This document shows positions 8,345 to 18,090 of a stretch of 45,831 nt of DNA, piece by piece; position 1 is the first letter of the stretch; each line of letters opens with the position of its first letter. This DNA is from [Limnothrix rosea] IAM M-220. GTDB taxonomy: Bacteria > Cyanobacteriota > Cyanobacteriia > Cyanobacteriales > MRBY01. The notes beneath the pieces were generated by a model. The model worked only from the letters and a program-made list of their open reading frames with translations. It did not search any database and was not told the origin of the DNA. The DNA lies in assembly GCF_001904615.1 (NCBI RefSeq), contig NZ_MRBY01000024.1, positions 9,704-55,534 on the forward strand, written 5' to 3'. Made by a program: the position numbers and the translations under genes.

Positions 8345-8454
8345 ACCAAGGCCGCTCAATCCCTGACCCAAACCGACTTCAGCTAGCCCTAAATCTTTAG
8401 TTCGGGAACCCGTACATTTCGGGGTGTTGTATATGTTGAAACATCTCGGCTAAA

Positions 8455-8481
8455 TTAGCACTCAGAGATTGAGAGTGCTAA
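8455..8481. promoter_or_regulatory. CIRCE element (HrcA operator) upstream of groES
   Basis: TTAGCACTC (8455-8463), a 9-base spacer and GAGTGCTAA (8473-8481) form a perfect match to the CIRCE consensus. The HrcA repressor binds this element at groESL promoters, and release on heat stress induces the operon. It lies 51 bases before the groES start, so it overlaps the likely promoter or the 5' untranslated region. Confidence 0.97.
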
Positions 8482-8532
8482 ACTTTCATTCGCAACTATT
8501 TTAGTCATTTTAGAAATCTGGAGATTTTATCC

Positions 8533-8844
8533 ATGGCAGCAATTAGCATCAATGTTTCTACCCTCAAGCCCCTCGGCGATCGCGTCTTCGTCAAGGTTAG
8601 TGAGTCTGAAGAAAAAACTGCTGGTGGCATCCTGCTTCCCGATAGTGCAAAGGAAAAGCCTCAAATCGGTGAAGTTGTTGCCGTCGGTGAAGGCAAGCGC
8701 AACGATGATGGTAGTCGCTCCGCTGTTGATGTAAAAGTTGGCGACAAGGTTCTCTACTCTAAGTATGCTGGTACTGATATCAAATTCAGTGGCGATGATT
8801 ATGTTCTCCTCTCCGAAAAGGACATCCTTGCAACTGTTGCTTAA
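8533..8844 (+). CDS. groES: GroES co-chaperonin (Cpn10)
   Basis: A 103-residue Cpn10. It shows the family N-terminus [12 protein letters not shown], the mobile loop region [26 protein letters not shown] that contacts GroEL, and the closing strand [12 protein letters not shown]. It caps the GroEL ring and closes the folding chamber in the cytoplasm. The ATG at 8533 is preceded by GGAG at 8521-8524. The CIRCE operator upstream and groEL 86 bases downstream show a classic HrcA-controlled groESL operon. Confidence 0.98.
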   Translation: MAAISINVSTLKPLGDRVFVKVSESEEKTAGGILLPDSAKEKPQIGEVVAVGEGKRNDDGSRSAVDVKVGDKVLYSKYAGTDIKFSGDDYVLLSEKDILATVA

Positions 8845-8903
8845 CATTTTCTGTGATTGTTAGGTAATCCCAGTGATTTAGATTTTTTTATTTTTTCTTG
8901 TAA

Positions 8904-10556
<1,653 letters not shown>

Positions 10557-10596
10557 GTCTCAAAAAAAATCAAAAACTAAACTAGGTTAAGTTTTT

Positions 10597-10630
10597 ATCC
10601 CTCTGATTAATTTCAGGGGGATTTTTATTT
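10597..10630 (+). terminator. Rho-independent terminator of groESL
   Basis: ATCCCTCTGA (10597-10606) pairs over 10 bases (one T-G pair) with TCAGGGGGAT (10613-10622), with a 6-base loop, followed directly by TTTTTATTT. It lies 41 bases after the groEL stop. Confidence 0.9.
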
Positions 10631-10675
10631 AAAGATGTCGCTACACTAAATGTAAATCTGGCTTCTATACACTGA

Positions 10676-10981
10676 ATGGAATTTGAATGGGACGAAGATA
10701 AAAATATTCGCAACGTCAGAAAACATGGCATTAGCTTTGAGGAAGCCTCTGAGGTTTTCAAAGGAAGAATATTCACCACAATAGATGAGCGTTACGACTA
10801 TGGAGAAATTCGAGAAATAAGTATTGGCACAATTCAAAATGTTGTCATCGTGACTGTTGCTCACACCGAAAGAAACTGCAAAATTCGTTTAATCTCTGCT
10901 CGAAAAGCAACCCCAAAAGAACGTAGGAGCTACTATGACTATCTCGCCCGACAGACTAAAGGCTTTACAGGAAATTCCTGA
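10676..10981 (+). CDS. brnT: BrnT-type ribonuclease toxin
   Basis: A 101-residue BrnT family protein. The family N-terminus FEWDEDKNIRNVRKHGISFEEASEVF is complete, followed by the I-GTIQNVVIVTVAHTER strand and the IRLISARKATPKERRSYYDYL C-terminus carrying the catalytic-type Arg and Tyr residues. BrnT is a small RelE-fold ribonuclease that blocks translation and is neutralised by BrnA. The next gene, BrnA, overlaps the end of this one by 47 bases, the usual toxin-first arrangement. The complex typically represses its own promoter. No HIP1 site occurs in this or the next three genes, hinting at acquisition. Confidence 0.92.
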   Translation: MEFEWDEDKNIRNVRKHGISFEEASEVFKGRIFTTIDERYDYGEIREISIGTIQNVVIVTVAHTERNCKIRLISARKATPKERRSYYDYLARQTKGFTGNS

Positions 10982-11189
10982 CGAAGACATTGATACCTCT
11001 GATATTCCTGAGTTAGATCAGTCTTTTTGGGAGAATGCAAAACTTGTAGAACCACCTACAGAACAAGCTATTTCAATTTCTCTAGATCAAGATATTTTGG
11101 ATTGGTTTAAAGCTCAAGGCAAAAGCTATCAGGCTCATATCAACCAAGTACTGCGTTCTTATATTCTTTCCCAAAGTAATAAGAAATAG
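10935..11189 (+). CDS. brnA: BrnA-type antitoxin
   Basis: An 84-residue BrnA family antitoxin. The N-terminal half is acidic and flexible (PDEDIDTSDIPELDQSFWENAKLV), while the C-terminal half, ISISLDQDILDWFKAQGKSYQAHINQVLRSYI, is the ribbon-helix-helix DNA-binding and dimerisation domain. The reading frame overlaps brnT by 47 bases, so translation is probably coupled. The start could lie slightly further downstream, but the ATG at 10935 gives a normal BrnA length. It binds and masks BrnT and, with it, probably the operon promoter. Confidence 0.92.
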   Translation: MTISPDRLKALQEIPDEDIDTSDIPELDQSFWENAKLVEPPTEQAISISLDQDILDWFKAQGKSYQAHINQVLRSYILSQSNKK

Positions 11190-11212
11190 AGCAAGATCAA
11201 GACTTTTAAAAA

Positions 11213-12043
11213 ATGAATAAGAAGTACGATTTCAAGAAATTCACTGGATATAATGCGACTAAATATAAAGCAATCGAATTGTGTGGAAAAGAATTTATCG
11301 ATGGACTTATAGCACAGAAAATTTTTGCTAAAGATGACCAATTCTGGATTCTAGTTTGTGAAAAACTTGAGATTCCAGATATGAAGGAAAAAGAAGAGAG
11401 AGAGCGTAAACTTGCAGAAGAAAGAAGAGAGCAAGAAAAGAAAAGATTACTTAACCAGAAGACTATACACTGCATTCGTGAACGAAAAGGCTGGGAAATT
11501 AGTATTTTTGAAATGCCTGAATCAGATATTTTCTCTGATAAATATTGTGCTGTTGCTCTGAAAGATGGCGACTTTATTAACCATACTAGTAATCCCTATT
11601 ATTGGGGAGAATCATGGAATGTCTCATATGATAGGCTGTGTAGCTTAATTGATGTCAAAGAAAGAAGTAAGGCATCACAGATCGAAAGAGACACACAAAC
11701 CAAGCTAATGCAGCAATTGTATTTGATAATTTTATATATTTCAGGATGGGACATTCACCACACTTTTAATGATGAAGAGCCAAATAAACAAAACTTTTAC
11801 AGCATTCAATCTTGGATAAGTATGGATTTTGGAACCCTTGATCTTTTAGAAGAAAAAGGACTGGTTGATCAACCACAAACGAAAGGAAAACACTATAGAA
11901 AACGAACTTATGTAGAAGTGACAAAAGAAGGTATTCGAAAAGCTCGACAACTATTACGAGAGTTGGATTTCGATGGAATGCAAGAGCTTCTTCAGAAAAC
12001 GGCTTATCATGAAGAGTATATTGAAGATACTAGTGATTTTTAA
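11213..12043 (+). CDS. Hypothetical protein with a DUF6429-like C-terminal domain
   Basis: A 276-residue protein. Residues 1-55 are a novel N-terminus; residues 56-82 form a highly charged helix likely to be coiled coil (KEKEERERKLAEERREQEKK). Residues 83-160 form a mixed domain. Residues about 165-252 resemble DUF6429: LIILYISGWD, SWISMDFGTLDLLEEKGLV and VEVTKEGIRKARQLL, a small winged-helix-like fold with a typical LTEEG-type turn. It starts 23 bases after brnA and ends 17 bases before the DUF433 gene, so all four are likely one transcript. The function is unknown. It could be a regulator or an accessory component of the toxin-antitoxin locus; nothing in the sequence proves that. Confidence 0.75.
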   Translation: MNKKYDFKKFTGYNATKYKAIELCGKEFIDGLIAQKIFAKDDQFWILVCEKLEIPDMKEKEERERKLAEERREQEKKRLLNQKTIHCIRERKGWEISIFEMPESDIFSDKYCAVALKDGDFINHTSNPYYWGESWNVSYDRLCSLIDVKERSKASQIERDTQTKLMQQLYLIILYISGWDIHHTFNDEEPNKQNFYSIQSWISMDFGTLDLLEEKGLVDQPQTKGKHYRKRTYVEVTKEGIRKARQLLRELDFDGMQELLQKTAYHEEYIEDTSDF

Positions 12044-12060
12044 AGCCTGTTTTTTTTGAC

Positions 12061-12291
12061 TTGAAAATAGTTGTAAATCGCTTAAATTATATAATTTCAA
12101 ACCCTGAAGTTTTGTCAGGTAAACCGTTAGTAAGAGGAACCAGGCTATCTGTTGAATTTTTATCGGGTCTTTCTAAGCAAGATTGGTCAGAAGCTGAAAT
12201 TTTAGAGAATTATCCGTCTTTAACAACCGAATCAATCCGTGCAGTATTGAAGGCATTGCAACTCAGACAACGACCTTTCCCGAAGAAATAA
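12061..12291 (+). CDS. DUF433 (VapB45-like antitoxin) protein without an adjacent toxin
   Basis: A 76-residue DUF433 protein starting at TTG. The family signature IISNPEVLSGKPLVRGTRLSVEFLSGL and ILENYPSLTTESIRAVLKAL is complete: a winged helix-turn-helix of the antitoxin type that normally precedes a DUF5615 PIN-like toxin. Here the next gene is convergent (dppB-like, ending at 12357) and no toxin follows, so it is an orphan. The TTG start is chosen because it gives the normal N-terminus with residues preceding the NPEV motif. It probably belongs to the brnTA transcript (17-base gap). Confidence 0.85.
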   Translation: MKIVVNRLNYIISNPEVLSGKPLVRGTRLSVEFLSGLSKQDWSEAEILENYPSLTTESIRAVLKALQLRQRPFPKK

Positions 12292-12356
12292 TAGAGGCGA
12301 TCGCCCTCAAAGTGTCAAACCAAGAATATAGTTCGCGGGGTTTTGAGTAGAACAAT

Positions 12357-13385
12357 TTAATAGCGAATGCGAGGATCAATTAACGCATTAACAATATCAA
12401 TCACCAAACTCATAACGACAACGATCGCCCCAAAAAAGACCATAATGCCTTGCACTGTCGGGTAGTCCCTCAGGGAAATCGCTTCGTACAAACGATTGCC
12501 TAAACCCGGCCAAGAAAAAGTCACTTCCGTGAGTACCGCGCCGCCCAGCAAAGCCGCAAAGGTTAAGCCTAGAACCGTAATGACTGGAATAAGTGCATTT
12601 TTTAGAGCGTGGTTCCATAAAATTTTGTGTTCTGGAATGCCTCTCGCCCTCGCCGCTTCTACATAATCTGATTTTAGGGTTTGCCGCAAATTTACCCGCA
12701 CAATTCTTTCAAAGATGCCGCTGAGTAATAATCCGAGCGTTACACAAGGTAAAAACAAATAATAGAGTGCTGTTCGCAGTTGCAAAAAATTACCCGTGAG
12801 AATGCTGTCGAGGGTGTATAGTCCCGAAATGCTGGGGGGCGGGTCGATATTCAGAGGAAATCTTGTGCCCAATGGGAACCAACCGAGTTTGACAGAGAAA
12901 ATGAGCTGTACCACCATGCCCATCCAAAATAAAGGCAAGGCGTAGGTGATAATGCCGAACAGCCGACCGCCAATATCAAAGATTGTCCCTTGCCGCGAGG
13001 CGGAGAGCATGCCGACTCCCACGCCAATGGTGACAGCGACCAACATCCCAAAAAAAGTCAGCTCAACGGTGGCAGGAAAATGTTGCTGAATCACCTGCCA
13101 TACATCTAAGCCTCGACTGGTCAGAGAGGTGCCGAGATCAAATTTCAACAGCTGACCAAGATAGGTCAGGTACTGTAACCACAGGGGTAAGTCTAAACCT
13201 AGTTGTTCTCTTAGGGCAGCTTTGGCCGCTTCTGGGGCGCGATTTCCTAGGATTGCATCGGCAGGGTCACCGGGAGTCGCCCGTAGCAGTAAAAACACAA
13301 CGCTCACAATGGTAAACAACATTAGAGGTGCCAACATGAGGCGGGTCAAAATGTAGTATTGGAGGGCTTTGCTGCGGGATGACAT
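12357..13385 (-). CDS. Dipeptide/oligopeptide/nickel ABC transporter permease (DppB/OppB family)
   Basis: A 342-residue inner-membrane permease with an N-terminal helix, the family segment STVVFLLLRATPGDPADA-like region (residues about 22-45) and five further membrane helices. The ATPase-contact EAA loop is present as YVEAARARGIPEHKILWNHALKNALIPVI. It forms a channel with a DppC-type partner, driven by DppD/F ATPases and fed by a periplasmic binding protein. None of those partners is in the window, so the subunits must be encoded elsewhere, as is common in cyanobacteria. The substrate cannot be read from the permease alone. It is divergent from the CDF gene. Confidence 0.9.
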   Translation of the reverse strand: MSSRSKALQYYILTRLMLAPLMLFTIVSVVFLLLRATPGDPADAILGNRAPEAAKAALREQLGLDLPLWLQYLTYLGQLLKFDLGTSLTSRGLDVWQVIQQHFPATVELTFFGMLVAVTIGVGVGMLSASRQGTIFDIGGRLFGIITYALPLFWMGMVVQLIFSVKLGWFPLGTRFPLNIDPPPSISGLYTLDSILTGNFLQLRTALYYLFLPCVTLGLLLSGIFERIVRVNLRQTLKSDYVEAARARGIPEHKILWNHALKNALIPVITVLGLTFAALLGGAVLTEVTFSWPGLGNRLYEAISLRDYPTVQGIMVFFGAIVVVMSLVIDIVNALIDPRIRY

Positions 13386-13555
13386 GGATTTTATTTATGG
13401 ATTTTTGCTGCGGGGCGATCGCCTTCCAGATTATAGAGAACGGTGGGGCGATCGCCTGTTATTTTTCCCGAAGAGCAAACCTTTTATCGGGTGATCCCAT
13501 AACCAACTACGAAAACAGACTCGATACACTGGAATCAGTCCCTGTCGGTATATCT

Positions 13556-14524
13556 ATGTCAGACCATCACCATGCTCACAATCACTTACCGCAGGATACT
13601 CGTCAAACAGTGCGGCGCGTCCTCTGGCTTACCCTCGGCCTGAATCTCTTCGTCATGGGTTTGAAATGGATCATTGGGGCTTTGACGGGCTCTCTCAGTT
13701 TGCAAGCTGACGCGCTCCATAGCTTTACCGATAGTGCAAATAATGTCCTTGGTCTATTTGCCAATCGTTTTTCGTCCCCAGAGCCTGATCGTGATCATCC
13801 CTACGGTCACCAAAAGTTTGAGGCGATCGGTGCTCTCGGTATTGCAATGTTTTTGGGGATTGCCTGTTTTGAAATTTTGCAAGGGGCGATCGCCAAACTA
13901 TTTATCGGTCAATCAGAAACAAATATCAGCCTCAACGAATTAAGCTGGCTCGTTCTCGTCCTCGGCATCAATATTTTTGTGGCCTTCTATGAGCGTAATA
14001 TTGGCCGGAAAATTAACAGTCCGATTCTCCTAGCCGATGCGAAACATACCATGGGCGATATCTGGGTCACATTGCTCGTGATGTTCGGTTTATTAGGCGT
14101 TTGGCAGGCGAAAGTTTGGGGGCTCCCCCAATTCCAATGGCTCGATATTATCCTCGCCTTTCCCGTTGCAGCCTTAGTTTTCTACAGCGCTTGGGAAGTG
14201 CTTACTGATAATTTGCCTTGGCTAGTCGATGAAACGGCGATCGCCCCCGAAGCCATTCACCAACACGTAATGGCAATACCCGGCGTGATCAATTGCCACG
14301 ACATCGCCTCACGGGGATTACTAGGACGACAAGTCTTTATTGAAATGCACCTCATCACAACAGCAGAAGATGTCACCACCGCCCACGCCATCACCGAAGC
14401 AGTCGAAGCCAAACTAAAAAACATCTACGCACCAGCCAGAATAATGGTGCATGTCGAGCCTAGGCCCTACATATCCGACCATATTGCCCTCGATGGGTAT
14501 ATTGACAAATCCTCGTACAACTAA
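13556..14524 (+). CDS. Cation diffusion facilitator (CDF) family metal exporter
   Basis: A 322-residue CDF transporter starting at ATG 13556 (MSDHHHAHNH). An in-frame upstream extension to 13379 overlaps the divergent permease gene and does not look like transporter sequence, so it is rejected. There are six membrane helices. The metal-site motifs LQADALHSFTDSANN (helix 2) and LLADAKHTMGD (helix 5) carry the D and H/D pairs of the transport site. The cytoplasmic C-terminal ferredoxin-like domain (about 235-310) follows. The histidine-rich N-terminus may help bind Zn or related divalent ions. It exports metal by proton antiport; the ion (Zn, Co, Fe or Mn) is not decided by sequence. Confidence 0.92.
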   Translation: MSDHHHAHNHLPQDTRQTVRRVLWLTLGLNLFVMGLKWIIGALTGSLSLQADALHSFTDSANNVLGLFANRFSSPEPDRDHPYGHQKFEAIGALGIAMFLGIACFEILQGAIAKLFIGQSETNISLNELSWLVLVLGINIFVAFYERNIGRKINSPILLADAKHTMGDIWVTLLVMFGLLGVWQAKVWGLPQFQWLDIILAFPVAALVFYSAWEVLTDNLPWLVDETAIAPEAIHQHVMAIPGVINCHDIASRGLLGRQVFIEMHLITTAEDVTTAHAITEAVEAKLKNIYAPARIMVHVEPRPYISDHIALDGYIDKSSYN

Positions 14525-14582
14525 AAGTCTTGCAGCTCAAAACATTAACCCAGTTCCATAGCCCTAGCATCTTTTTCCAACT

Positions 14583-15119
14583 CTAAGTTTTAATCAATTC
14601 CACCGCATCGCGACCATCCACATCCTGTAGATAGACTTTTACTTTTTCATCCTTTGCCGTAGGTAATTTCTTTCCCGTAAAATCTGGCTGCACCGGTAAC
14701 TGCCGATGACCACGGTCTACCAAAACAGCCAAGCGAATCAACTCCGGGCGACCATAATCATTCACCGCATTTAAAGCCGCTCGAATCGTTCGACCACTAA
14801 ACACCACATCGTCAATCAACACAAGGTGACGACCATTTAAGTCAAAGGGGATATCAGTTTTCGAAGGGGTGCGAACGCTAATTTTATCGAGATCATCACG
14901 GTAAAAAGTGATATCTAAAGCTCCCACAGGCACTTGAATATTTTCTAGGAGCTCCATTTGCTTGGCAAGGTTGTGTGCGAGGGGTACACCGCGCGTGTAC
15001 AGTCCCAGCAAGGCAACATCGGATAAATTGCCAGCTTTTTCGATAATTTGTGACGCTAGGCGCGTTATCGTACGACGGATTTCTTCGGCGGAAAGAATCT
15101 CAATGACACTGTCTGTCAT
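14583..15119 (-). CDS. pyrR: PyrR, pyrimidine regulatory protein / uracil phosphoribosyltransferase
   Basis: A 178-residue type I phosphoribosyltransferase of the PyrR family. The PRPP-binding motif [20 protein letters not shown] is intact, with [13 protein letters not shown] and [18 protein letters not shown]-type family segments. The start is set at ATG 15119 (MTDSVIEIL), which matches the family; the open frame extends further upstream but that part is not conserved-looking and runs into repeat-scar DNA. PyrR senses UMP/PRPP and can regulate pyr genes through RNA binding and also salvage uracil. No pyr operon is adjacent, so its targets are elsewhere. Confidence 0.95.
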   Translation of the reverse strand: MTDSVIEILSAEEIRRTITRLASQIIEKAGNLSDVALLGLYTRGVPLAHNLAKQMELLENIQVPVGALDITFYRDDLDKISVRTPSKTDIPFDLNGRHLVLIDDVVFSGRTIRAALNAVNDYGRPELIRLAVLVDRGHRQLPVQPDFTGKKLPTAKDEKVKVYLQDVDGRDAVELIKT

Positions 15120-15228
15120 GGTCAACCTGTATGCAATCAAGTCTTTATTGTAAAGCTTGCCCTGAACGTCGGGCGATCGCATCAAAATATAAAGACAGGA
15201 AAAGGGTAAAGTAGAGGAGTTTATCAAA

Positions 15229-15369
15229 ATGCCCTGCGACCTGACAATAGAGACATTACGAGCTTCCTTAGAAACACATTTTGGCAAGATGCCAGAAAGC
15301 CGAGTCATCAGTAGAAGTAGCCACAAGCTCATCAATATCATTACAATCGCCGTCTTAGCAGTACAATGA
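15229..15369 (+). pseudogene. N-terminal scar of an ISAs1-type transposase
   Basis: A 46-codon frame from ATG 15229 to TGA 15369 reads [20 protein letters not shown], then a MPESRV segment and [14 protein letters not shown]. This is the N-terminus of ISAs1-family (H-repeat-like) transposases, typically LxxHFxxLPDPRVxRxxxHxLxxIIxIAVLAVICGA. The frame breaks exactly where ICGA would follow; the DDE catalytic part and the IS ends are missing. It is a dead remnant. Confidence 0.7.
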
Positions 15370-15370
15370 T

Positions 15371-15490
15371 ACTGGTAAATGGCTCATCAAAAACTATCAA
15401 GCTGGTGACACTATTGAACTTCAAAGTATTAATCTTAGTTTTCCTATTGAGGATATTTATATAGGTTTAACTCTTGTAGAAGAATCATAG
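15371..15490 (+). pseudogene. C-terminal scar of a Uma2-family protein
   Basis: 40 codons ending in TAG at 15488-15490 read [20 protein letters not shown], then FPIEDIYIGLTL. This is the characteristic C-terminal tail of cyanobacterial Uma2 (PD-(D/E)XK-type) proteins. It directly abuts the ISAs1 scar in another frame, suggesting that an IS insertion or deletion removed the rest. It overlaps the last bases of the STAND gene on the opposite strand. Confidence 0.65.
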
Positions 15491-17935
15491 TGATTGATTC
15501 ATTACTTTTCTTACTCTCTCAATTTGTTTAGGCGCATTAATTTGCTCTGGACTCCAAAGATATAAAGCTTTATCAAAATATTTCTGACTGTTACCTTTAT
15601 CTCTAATCGATTGGTAAGTTAATGCATATTGCAAGTAAGCTTCAGCGAGGTCGCACTTGCCACCGATTTTCTTGAATATTTCGACTGAATCTTGATGTTG
15701 AATTAAAGCACTTCCATACTTCAAATTAATACGTTTAAGTTCGGCAATACCGACCAAAGCCTGACCTTGAATTCTAGGATATTCAACTTTTTTTGAGAAC
15801 TCTAATGCTTTGAGGTAAGACTCCATACTTTCTCCTTTTTTTTTCAGATTTTGGCAAGCTTTACCATGAAAAATATAGGAATGACCAATACTCCAAAAAC
15901 TTTTATTATAATCGGGGAAGCGAGAGCTATACTTTTTCATATACTCTTGAGACTTAGCATTTTCGTTTAGTTGAGAATACAAAAAACATAAGATAACTAG
16001 AGCATTATTGTGACATCTAAGATCTGAGTTTAGTGACTTAGTTAAAAAAACGACATCCTCAAAATATTTAATTGCAGAACTCAAATTCCACTGAAAAACT
16101 AAGCATAATCCCATATTAAATATGGATGTCACTCGTAAGTTACCCTTAGAAGAGAACCAATCACTATTAAAAAAACACTCTTGTTCATCAAGTTTCTTCG
16201 CGATTAAGCTACATTTCTGATAAGAGTTTTTTGCAGCATTTATTTCTCCAGACATTAGACACAGATCTCCTAAAATATCATGGAGTCGAGCTAACTCATA
16301 ACTAATACCTTGGGTGTCAATAAGTCTATAAATGGAATCTTTAATCTGTTGTAGTCTTCCTATTTGATAAAGAAGTGTCCAAAAAGAAAATCTTGACTTG
16401 TTTGCCCTTTCTTTAGTTCTAGATATTGTTTTTGCCGCTTGATCAAATTCTTCAATACTTAAGTAGTGATAATAAGCTTCAAATGATGAAATAATATCTT
16501 TTTCATTATCACTCTTTTCAAACTGCTTACTCCAAGATTCTGCAGCTTTAATATTGGTTTTTATCCAGTCGGAACTAACGCGCAATCTCTGAATTGCCTC
16601 TTCTCTTACAATAGGGTGTAACCAATATTTCTCTTGTTTAGATTCTAAGAGACCTCTATCTTTTAGTATTTTTATAGCTTTCTCTGACTCTGTTTCATTA
16701 GTATCCCAAAGTAAATCTATGACTCCTTTTTTTTGAATAGTAGAAACATCTTGATATCTATAGCATCCCATCCTACAGATAAGATTATATGAATCTATTA
16801 GATTTAGCTTTAAAAGCCTGTTGAATTGTTCTTTTACTAGATTCTCGAGAGTTGGCTCAAGTAAAAGAAAATTCCGATTACTATTCCAGTAATTTTCTAG
16901 TTTTCCCTCACAGTCTTCTTTAATTACTCCGCTAAAGACATCCATTGCTTTTGCATTGCCGCCAAAAGATTTATGCATCTCCATAAGCGACTTTCCTTCT
17001 TTTAAAAAAATCAATGACTGATATTCAAAATATTTTTGCCATGCTTCAAGCTTTAGCCCCTTAAGCTTGTAGACATCAGACGAAATGCTCGATTCGTTTA
17101 ATAATTCCCGGCTAGTGATTATTGAATAACTTTTTAGGCTGCAATGATTTAGAGTTCTCAGTAATTCTACATAGCTACGATATTCTCCAATAAATTTCCC
17201 TGTTGCATCTAAGGCAGGCTCTAAATTATCTATTAGTATCCCGATTTTTTTCGATTGTAGGTGTTGTTTAAATCGCTCTAGAGAAACCATCAATTCTCGT
17301 CCCGGCTCTTTTCCTATTTGCCGTAGCTTTTCTTCCAGCAGACTTTGTACTGAAGCAATATCTTTTGTCTCTTTTGCGATCGCAAACTCAATTACATGGT
17401 CAAAGCGACTGTACAAGTATTTTCGCGCGAGAGTAGTTTTACCCTGCCCCCCAGCAGCTACGATTTGAACTAGCTTTGAACCTTGCTTCCGTAGCCGATC
17501 TAATTCAGCGATCGCCTCTTCTCTTCCCACGAAATTTGGGTCATTTTGCCAAGCTTGCTTCGGTTCTACCTCTGCTTCAACAGCAGAATCTTTGACCTTT
17601 GGAACAGCAGGTTCATCACAGTAGTGGATATCCGCAACCGTATAACCATCAATCCCGAATTGCCGAAATTGCTTCACTAACTCTCGACGACGAAACCCCT
17701 TATCAGTCTTATCCGATGGGACCCCTAACTTATTGGCAATGCGGCTAATGTGCTGCCGCACTGTACTGTCCTTGATTTCTAAATCTACGGCGATCGCCCC
17801 ATCATCTTGACCAGAGAGAAATAAACGCAACACTTGTTTTTGTGTACGGGTAAGCTGTGCGACTTTTGTCACAAACTGATTCTGGTCGTCTGGGGTAGCC
17901 TGCATAGAAAAAACGTGAAAGCCCTTTGTCGTCAA
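15485..17935 (-). CDS. STAND-family NTPase regulator: HTH, NB-ARC-like ATPase, TPR repeats
   Basis: An 816-residue protein. Residues about 28-72 form a LuxR/GerE-like helix-turn-helix (LTRTQKQVLRLFLSGQ and STVRQHISRIANKLGV). Residues about 130-420 are a STAND ATPase: VGREE entry, Walker A AAGGQGKTTLA (160-170), Walker B IGILIDNLEP (231-240), and sensor SIITSRE (271-277). From about 500 on there are helical TPR-like repeats, the usual ligand-sensing part. Such proteins are signal-responsive switches; in bacteria many act as transcription activators or in defence. The start may instead be Met11 (17905). All three HIP1 sites in the gene (17376, 17509, 17788 region) lie in the N-terminal third; the TPR part is AT-rich and HIP1-free. 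The target genes are unknown; the divergent gene pair is the first candidate. Confidence 0.88.
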   Translation of the reverse strand: MTTKGFHVFSMQATPDDQNQFVTKVAQLTRTQKQVLRLFLSGQDDGAIAVDLEIKDSTVRQHISRIANKLGVPSDKTDKGFRRRELVKQFRQFGIDGYTVADIHYCDEPAVPKVKDSAVEAEVEPKQAWQNDPNFVGREEAIAELDRLRKQGSKLVQIVAAGGQGKTTLARKYLYSRFDHVIEFAIAKETKDIASVQSLLEEKLRQIGKEPGRELMVSLERFKQHLQSKKIGILIDNLEPALDATGKFIGEYRSYVELLRTLNHCSLKSYSIITSRELLNESSISSDVYKLKGLKLEAWQKYFEYQSLIFLKEGKSLMEMHKSFGGNAKAMDVFSGVIKEDCEGKLENYWNSNRNFLLLEPTLENLVKEQFNRLLKLNLIDSYNLICRMGCYRYQDVSTIQKKGVIDLLWDTNETESEKAIKILKDRGLLESKQEKYWLHPIVREEAIQRLRVSSDWIKTNIKAAESWSKQFEKSDNEKDIISSFEAYYHYLSIEEFDQAAKTISRTKERANKSRFSFWTLLYQIGRLQQIKDSIYRLIDTQGISYELARLHDILGDLCLMSGEINAAKNSYQKCSLIAKKLDEQECFFNSDWFSSKGNLRVTSIFNMGLCLVFQWNLSSAIKYFEDVVFLTKSLNSDLRCHNNALVILCFLYSQLNENAKSQEYMKKYSSRFPDYNKSFWSIGHSYIFHGKACQNLKKKGESMESYLKALEFSKKVEYPRIQGQALVGIAELKRINLKYGSALIQHQDSVEIFKKIGGKCDLAEAYLQYALTYQSIRDKGNSQKYFDKALYLWSPEQINAPKQIERVRKVMNQSL

Positions 17936-17977
17936 TCATAGAAGCTTTCTAGTGTCCGAAAGTCACAACCTTCACAG

Positions 17978-18028
17978 ACTTTGCACAAACTTCAACAAAA
18001 TTACGTGTTTTGCCTAACTTTGCACGAA
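17978..18028. promoter_or_regulatory. Direct repeat ACTTTGCACRAA in the divergent intergenic region
   Basis: ACTTTGCACAAA (17978-17989) and ACTTTGCACGAA (18017-18028) are spaced 39 bases start to start (close to four helical turns) between the STAND gene and the divergent sigma-like gene. This arrangement suits a DNA-binding protein acting on one face of the helix, possibly the STAND protein itself. It is an inference only. Confidence 0.4.
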
Positions 18029-18090
18029 TCCAGACAAACTTTCTGACTTTTATGAAAATCAAAGCATGAAAGTAATCTCGTGATTTTCTG

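Noticed and set aside
7994-8371. A 125-codon minus-strand frame across the CTCCGTGTCTCC repeats
   Set aside because: It is low-complexity (RKGETERG-type repeats) and translated from the non-coding composite repeat; it overlaps a real gene end.
13379-13555. Upstream extension of the CDF gene to 13379
   Set aside because: It overlaps the divergent permease start, has no transporter likeness and the His-rich MSDHHH start at 13556 fits the family.
15120-15341. N-terminal extension of PyrR
   Set aside because: It would add 74 residues of non-PyrR sequence antisense to the ISAs1 scar; ATG 15119 gives the normal family length.
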